Source: Methanosarcina barkeri str. Wiesmoor
GTDB taxonomy: Archaea; Halobacteriota; Methanosarcinia; Methanosarcinales; Methanosarcinaceae
Length of the DNA stretch: 64,000 nucleotides
Assembly (NCBI RefSeq): GCF_000969985.1
Contig: NZ_CP009526.1
Location: 1,116,001-1,180,000, forward strand
Direction of reading: 5' to 3'
The notes under the pieces are model-generated. The model ran no database searches, was not told the DNA's origin, and was given only the letters and a program-made list of their open reading frames with translations. Both the position numbers and the translations under genes were made by a program. Positions 49,517 through 59,481 of the stretch are shown in pieces (the first letter of the stretch is position 1; each line of letters starts with the position of its first letter).

Positions 49517-51268
49517 TTAAAGTTGTTGCAGTTTTCTTTTCTGGACTTCTTTTTTAATTTGCTGAATATGGCCTCTTCCAAGGGCTTTAACTTCGCAGCC
49601 AAGTTCGAAATATCTTTTGATATCGTCATCCGATAATATTCCAAAACAGTCAATAACTGCGATAGGCCCGCCTGCCATCTTTACGATAGTTTCCGGCTCA
49701 AAGTTAAGATATTCATTATGTGGAACTGCGAGGATAAGGGCTTCTATATCTTTAATTGCTGTTGAAAAGTCACTTTCGATTTTTAGCTCTGTCAGACTTC
49801 CCTGGTTTCTGAAGAAACGTTTCCAGGAGTGGCCGGAAGCCGGATATGTGTCCTGATTTTCCATTTCATACCAGTGATCAACGTATGGATCATGGACACG
49901 CATCTCAGCGCCCATTTCAGTCAGTTTCCTGACTACAATTTCACTTCCACTGTATCTTGTATCGCCTACATCCTGCCTGTAACTAGCCCCACAAATGAGG
50001 ACATCTGCTCCGGCTATATAGTGGCCCATATTCCGAAGAGCATCTCGCGTAAGTTCGGCTACATGAAGGGCTCTTGTGTCATTTATATCAATTGCTGTGG
50101 GGGTGATCTTGAATACCTCATCTCCATCCTCAAAGCCCAGAATATGCTTATAAGCCCAGTAACCCAGACCTCCGTCTTTTGGAAGGCAATAGCCTCCAAT
50201 CCCCGGTCCTGGGAAGATTATGTTACTGTGAGTTGGGCGCATTTTGATTGCATTAATAACTTTTATGATATCGACACCGTTTCTTTCCGAAAAAAGACTC
50301 CATTCATTAAGGAAAGCGAGTATCGTTGCACGGTAGGAGTTCTCAATGATTTTTGCAGTTTCGGATTCAATAGGTCTATCCATTATAGTTAGAGGATAAT
50401 CTTTAGTGTTTATCACTTCACTGAGGAACTTTTCAACCTTTGCTCTTGCTTCGTCAGTACAACCTGCGCAGACTCTCCAGAAGTCACGTACACTTGCCAC
50501 ATAATTTCTCCCAGGCATAACACGTTCAAAACTATGTGCAAGTAAAGGAGTTGAATCGATTCCACGCTTCTGGAACGCTTTTTTCAGGAGAGGAAGTGCA
50601 ACGAATTCGGTCGTTCCTGGGGCAACAGTTGTTTCTATTAGCACAAGGCAATCGGGGCAGATATTTTCTCCAATTATTTTCATAGAAGCTTCAAGTGCTG
50701 CCATATCGGCTTCGCCGGTTCTGACATTTCCAAGTTCACACTTTACATAATCGCACTGGATATCTACCACAACAACATCAGCAAGTTTCAGACATTCGTT
50801 TGTGTATGTAGCTACAAGCGTTTTTGTTTCAAGAACACAGCGGTTTATAATTTCATCTACTTCTTTATCTTCTGATTTCACAGGAGATTGTCCTCTGTTG
50901 AGCAGTGGTATTTTCCAATAACTGCGGGTACTTGGTCTCTGACAACCGATTACAAATTTGCTATAATTCCCGTTTTCGTCTTTCGTATCTGCAATAATCG
51001 CAGCCATTACAGCTCCAACAAATCCGACCCCCATCACAACGACAATCTCTTTCCCTTCTTCACGGGCTTTGTCCACAAGATCTTTAACTCTTTTAAATTC
51101 TTCTTTGTATTCTTCAGGTTCAGGTATCGGAAATTCTTCTCCTTCCGGACTAACTGAATAATTTATAATATTAGAAGTAAGTTCAACGGACTCAACCTTT
51201 TCACCCTGAATGCTTTCCTGAATAGCTGAATAATTTCTTATTTTAGAAGACATAACTTCTATCTCCAA
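49517..51268 (-). CDS. UDP-sugar 6-dehydrogenase (UDP-GlcNAc/ManNAc dehydrogenase-like), extended
   Basis: Oxidises a nucleotide sugar to its uronic acid. The protein is long for the family (583 residues, against about 420-450 usually), with an N-terminal extension of about 60 residues and insertions. Recognisable motifs are VVVMGVGFVGAVMAAI (NAD), ETTVAPGTTEF, the Lys/Asn region SETAKIIENSYRATILAFLNE and the catalytic Cys in GPGIGGYCLPKDG, then LICGASYRQDVGDTR. The pattern fits UDP-ManNAc or UDP-GlcNAc dehydrogenase better than UDP-Glc dehydrogenase, but the exact substrate is inferred. Confidence 0.85.
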   Translation of the reverse strand: MEIEVMSSKIRNYSAIQESIQGEKVESVELTSNIINYSVSPEGEEFPIPEPEEYKEEFKRVKDLVDKAREEGKEIVVVMGVGFVGAVMAAIIADTKDENGNYSKFVIGCQRPSTRSYWKIPLLNRGQSPVKSEDKEVDEIINRCVLETKTLVATYTNECLKLADVVVVDIQCDYVKCELGNVRTGEADMAALEASMKIIGENICPDCLVLIETTVAPGTTEFVALPLLKKAFQKRGIDSTPLLAHSFERVMPGRNYVASVRDFWRVCAGCTDEARAKVEKFLSEVINTKDYPLTIMDRPIESETAKIIENSYRATILAFLNEWSLFSERNGVDIIKVINAIKMRPTHSNIIFPGPGIGGYCLPKDGGLGYWAYKHILGFEDGDEVFKITPTAIDINDTRALHVAELTRDALRNMGHYIAGADVLICGASYRQDVGDTRYSGSEIVVRKLTEMGAEMRVHDPYVDHWYEMENQDTYPASGHSWKRFFRNQGSLTELKIESDFSTAIKDIEALILAVPHNEYLNFEPETIVKMAGGPIAVIDCFGILSDDDIKRYFELGCEVKALGRGHIQQIKKEVQKRKLQQL

Positions 51269-51452
51269 AAATTTTCAATCAAATTGATTATTTTCTAACT
51301 AAGTCCCGTATTTTATCTGGCATTGTGCCTAAAATAATCGCAAGCTACATATTTTTTCCCTTGTCTGTGCTGGAAAATCTCATAATGTCGACTAATTTTT
51401 ATCGAAAGATACTTTATAGTTATTTAATTTCTTTGATTCACGTTTATGCCGG

Positions 51453-51588
51453 CAATGTGCCAATTTTTCTGTAAAATCAGAAATCTCCATAAGTTATTGG
51501 GTAGTAAATTCCATATTGGGAGATCCATTTTCTTCCATTACACAAAAACTTGACTTCAAATTTACAGCAAATTCGCGACACTACCGTC
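51453..51588 (+). repeat. ~130-bp TIR element, copy 2 (uninterrupted)
   Basis: Left end GCAATGTGCCAATTTTTCTG and, reverse-complemented, right end GTAGTGTCGCGAATTTGCTG are imperfect inverted repeats of about 26 bp. It matches the element at 6633-7182 after removal of the 413-bp MITE. Non-coding. Confidence 0.65.
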
Positions 51589-52317
51589 ATGCCTTATTCT
51601 TCGGGATATTTCAGATTTTTATCGCTTAATTTCGAGTTCTGTTTTTGTGTTTATATTAATTATTTTTATGAACTCTTTTGCAATATAATTTTTAAATAAA
51701 TCCTGTTATACATAAAAAAACTTTCCTAAATTATACTAATGTTACTGTTTGAAAGGCAAAATAAGAGTTATTAATGTCGAACTATCCTACCTTTAAACTT
51801 GAGTCTTCCCACAAACTGTTTATATTTAGGAAATTTTTATAATTTAGGAAGACCTGATATCTATCATATTGACCAGAACTATCATATTGACCAGAACCTT
51901 TCTCTTGAAAAGCTTAGCTGATCCATAAAAGACTGAAAAGTAAAAAAAATTCAACATAAGTTATAATTTGTCCTAACCAGGTTACAATTGGCAAAATATT
52001 TCTTTTACCAACTATGATGAAACATATAGTAAAAAGCCTCTTTGAACGAGAATTATTAAAAATGACTTAATAAAAAACCTGAATATTATCAAACTATATT
52101 CTACCTGAGAGTAAAGATAAATGCCTAAATGTTTGTATCACAAAAATCTAGTGTAATTTCATAATAATTCATACATTTGTACTAAAGAAAATATGTTTAT
52201 TAATTGAAATTTAATTAAAGTTGCTCTGGCGCACCCCGCTGAAGCAGCAGTGTATTCGACTGAAATAAAAGATAGCTAGACAGAACTAAAACTATTACTA
52301 AAATTGGAGATTAGACT
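51589..52317. other. AT-rich spacer with the second 19-bp tail hairpin
   Basis: No gene recognised. CTATCATATTGACCAGAAC occurs twice in tandem at about 51861-51900. GCTG-AAG-CAGC followed by GTATTCGACTGAAATAAAA (52236-52270) repeats the tail seen at 25855. The promoter of the acyltransferase at 52318 must be here. Confidence 0.45.
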
Positions 52318-53355
52318 ATGATCTCTCGGTTTTATTCAGAAATAAAAGACAAAATTACTTTAATTGATGGTATTAGTATTATTTTTATTGTGCTCTTTCA
52401 TGAGTTAGGCGGGATAAATCGGCCCGATTCTATATTTTTGTTAAGATATCTTGCCACATTTGGCCTAGTTTTGTTTACATTCTCATCTGGACTTAAGATG
52501 GGGATAAATCATTCTGCAGAAATTAACGACAAATCATTTATAAGTAGGTACTTTGTTAAGAGACTCACTCGACTGTATAAAGCATATATTGGGTATACAC
52601 TGCTGGCGTTTGTTCCTCTATATTTCATCAGTTATATATCAATTAATTATCTTAACCTAAACTTTGAAGGTATTACACATTTTTGGAATAATTTAAACAT
52701 AGACGGTTTACTTAAAACTCTGGTTGGAAATAATATTGTTTCTTTTCAATTAGGGTATCTAATTTTACTAATTGTAATAACAACTATTTGTTTTACAATT
52801 ATATATTATTTTCAGATTGATACTTTATTTTATTTAGGGATACCACTACTGATATTTGATGTTATTTATAAGGATACTTTAAAACAGTGCCCTAGTATTT
52901 TGTTTAATGTCATGATGTATATGCCAGTTTATATTTTTGGGATAGCCTATGGCTACAAGCGATTAGAACAAAATAAATTGTCCGTTTCATATATTTGTTC
53001 AGCAATTTTTGCTGCAATATTTATTATTTCCATAGTTTACCCACAATCATTTGCATATAAATATGCTATTTTATTATATGGAATAACATTCCCACCATTT
53101 ATGATGTTATTTTCTAGATTACTACTAAATTGCAAATATTTAAAAGAATCACTAATGCTGTGTGGGAAATATTCATTCCAAATTTATTTATTTCATTGGC
53201 CGATTATTTTACCTGTGTTAAGCAGATTTATTATTAATATTCTCAAAATTAATTATTTTTTCATTCCATACGGTGTGGCAGTCCTTACAATAATTGTCTG
53301 TGTTTATGTGTACAAAGTAAGTAAAAAATTAAAATTAAATCAAATATTTGAGTGA
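52318..53355 (+). CDS. Acyltransferase 3 family membrane protein (OafA-like)
   Basis: A 345-residue integral membrane protein with about ten helices that O-acylates exported or membrane-associated glycans. The N-terminus LIDGISIIFIVLFHEL matches the LDGLR...FH signature with the catalytic His. RYFVKRLTRLYKAYIGYTL corresponds to the RRxxR motif, and CGKYSFQIYLFHWPIIL to the late conserved helix. It is somewhat short but appears complete. The last codons touch an IS1634 remnant, so the 3' flank has been rearranged. It has no co-oriented neighbour. Confidence 0.82.
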   Translation: MISRFYSEIKDKITLIDGISIIFIVLFHELGGINRPDSIFLLRYLATFGLVLFTFSSGLKMGINHSAEINDKSFISRYFVKRLTRLYKAYIGYTLLAFVPLYFISYISINYLNLNFEGITHFWNNLNIDGLLKTLVGNNIVSFQLGYLILLIVITTICFTIIYYFQIDTLFYLGIPLLIFDVIYKDTLKQCPSILFNVMMYMPVYIFGIAYGYKRLEQNKLSVSYICSAIFAAIFIISIVYPQSFAYKYAILLYGITFPPFMMLFSRLLLNCKYLKESLMLCGKYSFQIYLFHWPIILPVLSRFIINILKINYFFIPYGVAVLTIIVCVYVYKVSKKLKLNQIFE

Positions 53356-53533
53356 TAAAACCGACTTTCGATAAGTCGATATATAAATTAAAAATTTTTC
53401 ATGATGCCGTTTTTATCCACATTACTTGCGGTCATCCTAAAGGCAAGAGAATCTACTTATTTCGTTTTTCTATTTTCACGGTTACTGACAAGAACAAAAT
53501 TTCTCTTTTTGTAAAAGCATTGGATGGCAATAG

Positions 53534-54803
53534 TTCCAATATAGGGTCCTCTTAAACTCACTCTCAAACTAGAGGTTATTACTTATTTGTTCCATTAATT
53601 AAGGTTATTAGTAGTTCCCCTCAAAAAAGTACATTCAATTTTTCGTCTGAATTTTAATTAATGTCATAAAAAATCGTAAATTTTATTGAGAAGGATTTTT
53701 AATCCTTCTCTGGTGATTATTACGAAACCTCCACTTATACCACTAAATGAAGATTTCAAATGGAAATTGTTGTCCGAAATATTAAATGTTTTTGATTTGA
53801 GATTCTGTAAGCAAACTCTTACAAGGAGGGGCATTGTGCCCCTCCACAGATCAGTACCTACTATAAAAATTGTTCTTCTAAGCATGTTTTTTCTTGTGAA
53901 ATCTCTTATGCTATAAAGGAATTAAAAGAAAGAGAAATCTTGAGAAACTTTTTAAAAATCAGTTTAGTACCAACTGAAAAGGAAGTTTATGGCATTCTTA
54001 GTAAGTATGAACCCCAAGAGTTTACTGCTTTTGTTTTTGAAATATTGAATGATTTATGCCCTAAGAGAAAAAATGGATCAAGAGACATTATTATTGATAG
54101 TACTGACATAAACCTTAACCTGAACTGGCACGCTAAAAAGATTACCAAAGAAAGCCTAAAAAACAAAGAATACAAGTGGGGCCATTCAACCCATAGAGGT
54201 TTCTTCATTGGTATGAAACTTACTCTTGCACTTGATTCTCAAACATTAAAACCTTTAGCGTTTCTGATTAATGAAGCAAATGTAGCAGAACCTAAAATTT
54301 ATCCTGAAATACTTAAAGAACTTAAAAGAAAGAGAATAATAAAAGCAGGTGACGTTATCTATGCTGATAGAGGATACTATTCCTATGAAAACTACGTTAT
54401 ATCTGTAAGAAATTTTAAGGTAGTACCTTTAATTTTTCCAAGGAAAAACTGTAATTTTAAGAAACTTTTCAATATGTTTAGATATCCTCTGAAAATATTT
54501 GATTTAAGAAGAAATACTGAAAAAGAAATTAAATTCTACAAAGAAATAATTGCAAAGTTTAAAGAGTTAATAAGCAAATGGAAAGAACTCAGATCTGTAA
54601 GGTCAATCATAGAAGATGTATTCAAAATAGCGAAGAAAGCATACTCTATGGAGAATTTACACAGATATATAAGGAGTTCTGTCCAAAAGTACTGTTTTTT
54701 AACTGTACTTTTAGTAGGGGTAACTGTAAATTACGGTATTAATGAAAGGAAGGAATTGCAAGCCTTCTCTGAATGAAGAAATTAAGAGGGGACTATTCCA
54801 ATA
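53534..54803 (+). mobile_element. 1254-bp insertion sequence, copy 2, with perfect 8-bp target duplication
   Basis: Occupies 53542-54795, flanked by TTCCAATA on both sides. The ends TAGGGTCCTCTTAAA and (reverse complement) TAGTCCCCTCTTAAT equal those of copy 1 at 27917-29172. The two copies are almost identical, so at least one transposition is recent. Confidence 0.9.
53686..54776 (+). pseudogene. IS4/IS5-superfamily transposase, one frameshift (copy 2)
   Basis: The N-terminal frame (53686-53916) breaks at a run of six T (53887-53892) where copy 1 has seven. The long C-terminal frame (53940-54776, 278 residues) is intact through the A6 run (54068-54073) and contains all visible catalytic motifs: IIIDSTDINL, YADRGYYSYEN and SIIEDVFKIAKK. 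The lesion differs from that in copy 1. Confidence 0.85.
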
Positions 54804-54972
54804 AGAAAGTTCTCATCAAAACCATCACGAAGTAACACAGAACCTGAATCTTGATCAGATAGCCTATCATGTTGCAGACAGCATATTTTATACTGAAGAT
54901 AATATCCTAGAATAGGAACTAACGCTTTCTTCATATCGAGAGTACCTGCAACCATCAATGAAGCAAAGGAAC

Positions 54973-55085
54973 GCTTGAACGCAACCCTTTTCAAAAAACT
55001 ACTTGCCCGCAACCCTTTTCAAAAAACTACTTGCCCGCAACCCTTTTCAAAAACTGCTTGCCTGCAACCCTTTTGAAAAAAGGCT
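54973..55085 (+). repeat. Four tandem ~27-28-bp repeats
   Basis: The unit CTTGCCCGCAACCCTTTT plus CAAAAAACTA occurs four times, the first and last slightly diverged. It lies between the IS1634 remnant and the 3' end of the DHH gene. No spacers separate the units, so it is not a CRISPR array. Confidence 0.7.
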
Positions 55086-55181
55086 TGACCGAAAATTCCA
55101 TCAACTCCGAGATCAACACCTTAACGGTTGTGGGTCAAAGGTTGCGAATCAACATTTTTAGTCACGCAGTGCTCCGGTTTT

Positions 55182-56159
55182 TTACCCATGTGCTTCTCCA
55201 AGTTCTTTATCAAAAGCCCTGAGGAATGCGTTAAGGGAATCTTCGGGAATTCGAGCGCCTGCCGCAAGGGGATGTCCACCGCCGCTTCCTCCGAATCTTG
55301 GAGCGACTGAGCGGAGAATATGGTTTACGTCGACCTTTCCTCGGGAGCGGATGCTCAGGTCATAAGCTCCCTTTCTTTCACGGTATTCGGCTGCAACCCC
55401 TACTTCCCGCCTGCCGTAAGAGGCTGCATAGATCGCTGCCTTTGAAATGGAGTTATTTGTATTTACAATATATGCGCTATTTCCCAGGACTTCCACATTA
55501 TATTTAACAAAAAGCCTTAATCTCTCCTCGTTAATTGCAGCTTCCCTGGCAAGTTTAAGCAACTCTGGAATATTTGAAGGGATGATGTCCTTTGAGAGAG
55601 GGTCAAGAAGTTTCCTCTTGAATTCGTAATTCCTTCCTTTATATAATATAGCCTGGGTCAGGGTTCCGGCCTGGAAATAAAGATTCCTTTTATCCCAATC
55701 TTTGACCCAGTTTTTTAAACATGGGGTGTTGTCGCAGAAATCCCCAATTGCTCCATAGATTGCTATCCTCCGCATATCTCTGTCCAGGCAGTCCTCAAAG
55801 AGCCTGTAGGTCAATTCTGAGGAACAGGCTTCGATGTCATGGTAGAACCAGCTTTCTTTTTCACAGCTTTTCGGGAGAGGATGGTGGTCGATATAGTAAA
55901 GGGTACACTTCTCCGCAAATCCTCTGAGTGCTGCGTGAAGTTCGGAACAGTTCCTTTCATCGATTGCAATATCGCAAACAATAAGGGTTTTCACGTTCTT
56001 TATACTCCTTAATTTTTCAAGAAGGTTAACCGGATTTGTAAAATACACATACGCATCCGGATAAGCGGTTTTTGCAATCGCACCTGAACATATCCCATCC
56101 GAATCTCCGTGAGTAAGGATTAGAGTTTTCGCTTTGATCCAGTTCTGGAGTTCTTTCAT
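55182..56159 (-). CDS. DHH-family phosphoesterase (RecJ/NrnA-like)
   Basis: A metal-dependent phosphoesterase of the DHH/DHHA1 superfamily, probably a nuclease or nanoRNase acting in the cytoplasm. Motif I is ILTHGDSDGICSGAIAK, motif III is YYIDHHPLPKSC (the DHH signature), a conserved Asp lies in GAIGDFCDNTP, and the C-terminal DHHA1 domain ends with GGSGGGHPLAAGARI. I chose the ATG at 56159 because AAAGGAAG is properly spaced; an in-frame start at 56207 adds 16 residues without support. The protein is 325 residues. Confidence 0.9.
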   Translation of the reverse strand: MKELQNWIKAKTLILTHGDSDGICSGAIAKTAYPDAYVYFTNPVNLLEKLRSIKNVKTLIVCDIAIDERNCSELHAALRGFAEKCTLYYIDHHPLPKSCEKESWFYHDIEACSSELTYRLFEDCLDRDMRRIAIYGAIGDFCDNTPCLKNWVKDWDKRNLYFQAGTLTQAILYKGRNYEFKRKLLDPLSKDIIPSNIPELLKLAREAAINEERLRLFVKYNVEVLGNSAYIVNTNNSISKAAIYAASYGRREVGVAAEYRERKGAYDLSIRSRGKVDVNHILRSVAPRFGGSGGGHPLAAGARIPEDSLNAFLRAFDKELGEAHG

Positions 56160-56581
56160 GTTTTGCTTCCTTTTTCCCGTAAAAATATTTATTTTTTCTA
56201 ACGGCAATATCTCTTCTAACGTCAGTGTTGAGCTTTTATCACTTTCAACCCTTTGTTTTTTGCTTCACATACTTTGTTTTTCATTTCGGAAATTAATAAA
56301 GATATTTATTTTTCCTTTTGTTCAATTTTTATTCAAATGAGTTTCAGGGTAAAAAGAGCTTTTATTAACCTAATGCTTTTGAAGACTGGTAGGAACAATG
56401 AGAATAAATAATTCATAAGTAGTATAAATGGTCATGAAAAAAATGAAAACTGATAAAAAATGAAAAGTGATGTAAAAATGAGATGTGAGAATAAGAGGCT
56501 TTTCTCAGTATATTTTATTAAATACAAAAGATGAATGCACTGGAAAGTCCAGAGCGTTCGAAACTCTTAATATAAGTTTTT
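56160..56581. other. Spacer between the DHH and PGF-CTERM genes
   Basis: AT-rich and without a recognisable gene. T-rich tracts (56255-56340) lie upstream of the DHH start. Nothing else seen. Confidence 0.4.
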
Positions 56582-58177
56582 TCAGGTGCGTCTTCTTCCC
56601 AGGATGCCTGTAACTGCGAGAAGTCCTGCTATAGCAAGGACAGGACCGAACCCTGGAGTATCTTCAGGTTCTTCATTTTGCGCCAGAGCTGATGATTCAT
56701 CTTTTTCCTGATTGGAGTCAGTTTTTCCCTCAGGCTGCTCGCTGCTTCCTTCAAGAGAAATTGGTACTCCTACATAAATAACAGGAGTGTCCGAAATAAC
56801 CTCTCCTGAGTATTCGTCAAGGTCCAGGAAACTTGCTTTGCAGGCAGGTAGGTGGATTTCCCCTTCTTTATGCATTTGCAGTATGTAAGTTACTGTTTTT
56901 GAACCGCCGCCGCTTCCGATAACCTGCTTGAAACTGGTTTCCCCGCTTATTAGTTTAGCTTCAGGAGGTACGGTGTCGGTTACTGTCACACTTGAATCAA
57001 CGTTTCCTGTGTTTTTTACAGTGATCATTACAGTCAGTTCATCTCCAGAATTCAGTTGCTGTCTGTTAATGGTTTTTGTAACTGATATCTCAGGCCCATA
57101 AATTTTTATCTTTTCCGAGTTATTAGATCCTGCGTCCCCATTCTGCCCATTGGGCAGGGTAAAGTTAGCCGTTGCTTTTGGGAAGGTGAATTCTCCAGGT
57201 TTTTCAGGAATCAGGGTGTATTCAAAAACTTTTTCAGCTAATTCTCCGGATTTAAGGGAAAGGGTCTTCTCGAGCACCACGTCTTTCTTAAGGTGTGTTT
57301 CGGACGCAATCGAATCCTTAAGTACGATATCATCTATGTCGCAGAGCCCTGAGTTCCGGACATTGACCGAGACATGGATAGGCCTTCCCATGTGATTGTC
57401 TCTTGTAATAAATTTTGAAATAACAAGGCCCCATTTTTTTTCTATTTTTATGACTTTGAAGCCTATGTCTTCGTACTTCTCGTCCCTTACATCCTCGCAT
57501 GTAATTTTTGCAGTTATATTAAGTTCGGTGTCTTCCCACGGCTTGGGAGCTTTCAATGTAATGTTCACAGGTTCAAGAGCCTCATCTTTAAGTACATCTC
57601 CAAGCGTATACTTCTTTTTTCCTTTAAGGATCTCCATTCCAGCCGTGTCGATAGTTAGAACGGCATTTTCAGCTTTTGCGTCTCCATCGTTTTTAATCTC
57701 TACCAAGACATCGATTGAACTGTCTCCGGTAGATTTCGAATCATATGTGTCTTTTTTGGTTTCAACGTCTATGTCAAACTCTGGCTCTCCTTTTATAAGG
57801 ATATCAAGTTTAGCATAAGGGTTCCAGTTTCCTGTCTTGAATTCCTTTCCATCCTTCTTGAGAGTCTCATAATTCGGGTCCACTTTCTGGGCATAAACCT
57901 TTACCCTGTCGTCATATACGACTTCCATGCCTGCGGAAAGCGGAGATGTCTTCAGTTTTTCCCCATCCTTTGAGATTGAAACAAAAACTTGTTTGTTATC
58001 ATTAAAATCTTCTGCCTTTATATCATAGCCGTTAACTGTTACTGTATTCCCCCAGTACAGTGTTGCTCCATCCTTTTTCTCTACCCACTCGATGTCTTCT
58101 TCCGCAAGAGCGATTATTGAGAAAGCCGAAGTGAAGAAAACGGCAAGTAATGCGATCAGTGCAAGCTTCTTCGCCAT
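56582..58177 (-). CDS. Secreted surface protein with conserved repeat domains and PGF-CTERM anchor
   Basis: A 531-residue exported protein. The signal peptide is KKLALIALLAVFFTSAFS (start at the ATG at 58177, with AAGGAAGGT upstream; an in-frame start at 58231 adds 18 basic residues). CARDB/DUF11-like beta-sandwich repeats follow: EIKNDGDAKAENAVLTID, VSVNVRNSGLCDIDDIVL and VMITVKNTGNVDSSVTVTDT. The C-terminus TPGFGPVLAIAGLLAVTGIL with RRR is a PGF-CTERM sorting tail, processed by archaeosortase A. It is likely a lipid-anchored S-layer-associated protein, resembling COG1361. Confidence 0.88.
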   Translation of the reverse strand: MAKKLALIALLAVFFTSAFSIIALAEEDIEWVEKKDGATLYWGNTVTVNGYDIKAEDFNDNKQVFVSISKDGEKLKTSPLSAGMEVVYDDRVKVYAQKVDPNYETLKKDGKEFKTGNWNPYAKLDILIKGEPEFDIDVETKKDTYDSKSTGDSSIDVLVEIKNDGDAKAENAVLTIDTAGMEILKGKKKYTLGDVLKDEALEPVNITLKAPKPWEDTELNITAKITCEDVRDEKYEDIGFKVIKIEKKWGLVISKFITRDNHMGRPIHVSVNVRNSGLCDIDDIVLKDSIASETHLKKDVVLEKTLSLKSGELAEKVFEYTLIPEKPGEFTFPKATANFTLPNGQNGDAGSNNSEKIKIYGPEISVTKTINRQQLNSGDELTVMITVKNTGNVDSSVTVTDTVPPEAKLISGETSFKQVIGSGGGSKTVTYILQMHKEGEIHLPACKASFLDLDEYSGEVISDTPVIYVGVPISLEGSSEQPEGKTDSNQEKDESSALAQNEEPEDTPGFGPVLAIAGLLAVTGILGRRRT

Positions 58178-58731
58178 AGTTACCTTCCTTGAATTTGATC
58201 TCTTTATACTGGATTTTCGCACTGGAAGCATGCATTTTGAGCTGCTGTAATGGCTACGGCTCTTTATGTTTTTTATATTTTATAATTTATATACAATTAC
58301 TAACTGTTTATTCACAAGTGATACCAGTCATATGATACCAGTCGTATTTTATTATTCGATGCATTGATTTTGCCCCAGCACTCCCCTATGATTTACATTT
58401 TCTAACTCGATGTTAAATTAACTCCAATTTCATGGTTTCCCCATTGAAGTCCAAGATCATTTAATGTTCTGTAATTTGCTTGTCTACACTGGTTAGATCT
58501 ACATGGTAGTATTAAGGCCGTTTTAATCCGAAATTTGTCTAAACTCTATAAGTTATCTTGGTATCTCATATTTTAATTTTTTGTACTGTTTTCCTTCTTG
58601 AATAAACTTCTTATATAGTGTCGTTTTCTTTTTAAGTTGTGTATCTCTAACAGAATCAGGAAAGGAAGTCTCGGAAGTCTCTAAATCCAATCAAGAAGTA
58701 GCAGTCCCTTCCGGATATAAGAGGTTTTTTC
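58178..58731. other. Divergent spacer with promoters for both flanking genes
   Basis: AT-rich. TATACCAGTC-like sequence (ATACCAGTCATATGATACCAGTCGTAT, split: ATACCAGTCAT and ATACCAGTCGTAT at 58321-58348) is a short direct repeat, which may be a regulator site. No gene seen. Confidence 0.4.
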
Positions 58732-59481
58732 ATGGAACTTATGAAAGTCGTAGAAATTCTCGAAGAAATCGCGCCACCTGAACTTGCTGAAGACTTTGAC
58801 AAAGGCAGGATCGGGCTAATTCTCAATTTGGAAAACAATATAGAAAAAATTGCAGTTGCCCTCGATGCCAGTTCTTACGTACTTAAGAAAGCTGCAGAAA
58901 TGAGAGCAAATCTTCTGGTTACCCACCACACCCTTATCTTCCATCCGATAAACAAAATTTCAAAATCCCTGGCTGAATCCCTCAGGCTTGCCCTTGATAA
59001 CGGGATATCCCTTTACAGTATGCATACAAACTATGATAGGGCCGAAGGAGGTATTAATGATGTGCTTGCTGCAAGGCTCGGGTTAAAGAATCTCGAAAAT
59101 GTGGAAATTGGCAGAATAGGAGAGATCGAACCCTGTACTTCGGCTGAACTGGCGTCTCATGTTTCGGAAACCCTGAAAACTCCTGTCATGTATGCCGGAG
59201 AAAAAAAGGGGATGAGGCGGGTAATGGTCTTCGGTGGCAGTGGCTTTGCAAATGAGTTCCTTGAAATTGCAAGGGCAAATAGAGTTGATGCCTTCATATC
59301 TTCTGAACTTAAGCATAATATTCTCCGCGAGTATGAGGATCTCTGCCTGATTGACGCCACTCACTATGCTACGGAAAATCCGGGCATGGAGGCTTTATGC
59401 TCCAGACTACATGAAATTTCGGGGCTTGAAGTGGAATTTATCGAACAGCCTTCCGGACTCAAGGCGATTAATAAAACCTGA
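58732..59481 (+). CDS. NIF3-like (DUF34) dinuclear metal centre protein
   Basis: A 249-residue member of the NIF3/YbgI family, which forms hexameric rings and binds two metals; its precise role is unresolved, with nucleotide or metal-insertion functions proposed. Metal ligands are visible in LLVTHHTLIFHP (HH), MHTNYDRAEGG (His and Asp) and IDATHYATENPGMEAL (His and Glu). The phosphate-binding-like GGSGFANEF lies in the middle. Length is normal for the single-domain archaeal form. It is transcribed alone, apparently. Confidence 0.92.
   Translation: MELMKVVEILEEIAPPELAEDFDKGRIGLILNLENNIEKIAVALDASSYVLKKAAEMRANLLVTHHTLIFHPINKISKSLAESLRLALDNGISLYSMHTNYDRAEGGINDVLAARLGLKNLENVEIGRIGEIEPCTSAELASHVSETLKTPVMYAGEKKGMRRVMVFGGSGFANEFLEIARANRVDAFISSELKHNILREYEDLCLIDATHYATENPGMEALCSRLHEISGLEVEFIEQPSGLKAINKT

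Larger units (their letters stand above)
53395..54975 (+). pseudogene. IS1634-family transposase fragment split by the 1.25-kb IS
   Basis: 53395-53541 encodes HITCGHPKGKRIYLFRFSIF, then TVTDKNKISLFVKALDGNSS, which matches the middle of the IS1634 transposase at 17620-17740. It resumes at 54796 (SNKKVLIKTI) and decays by about 54975. Both IS1634 ends are missing, so this was already a fragment when the second IS inserted. Confidence 0.78.

Noticed and set aside
54973-55085. Tandem repeats as a CRISPR array
   Set aside because: Units are directly adjacent with no unique spacers, and no cas genes are nearby.
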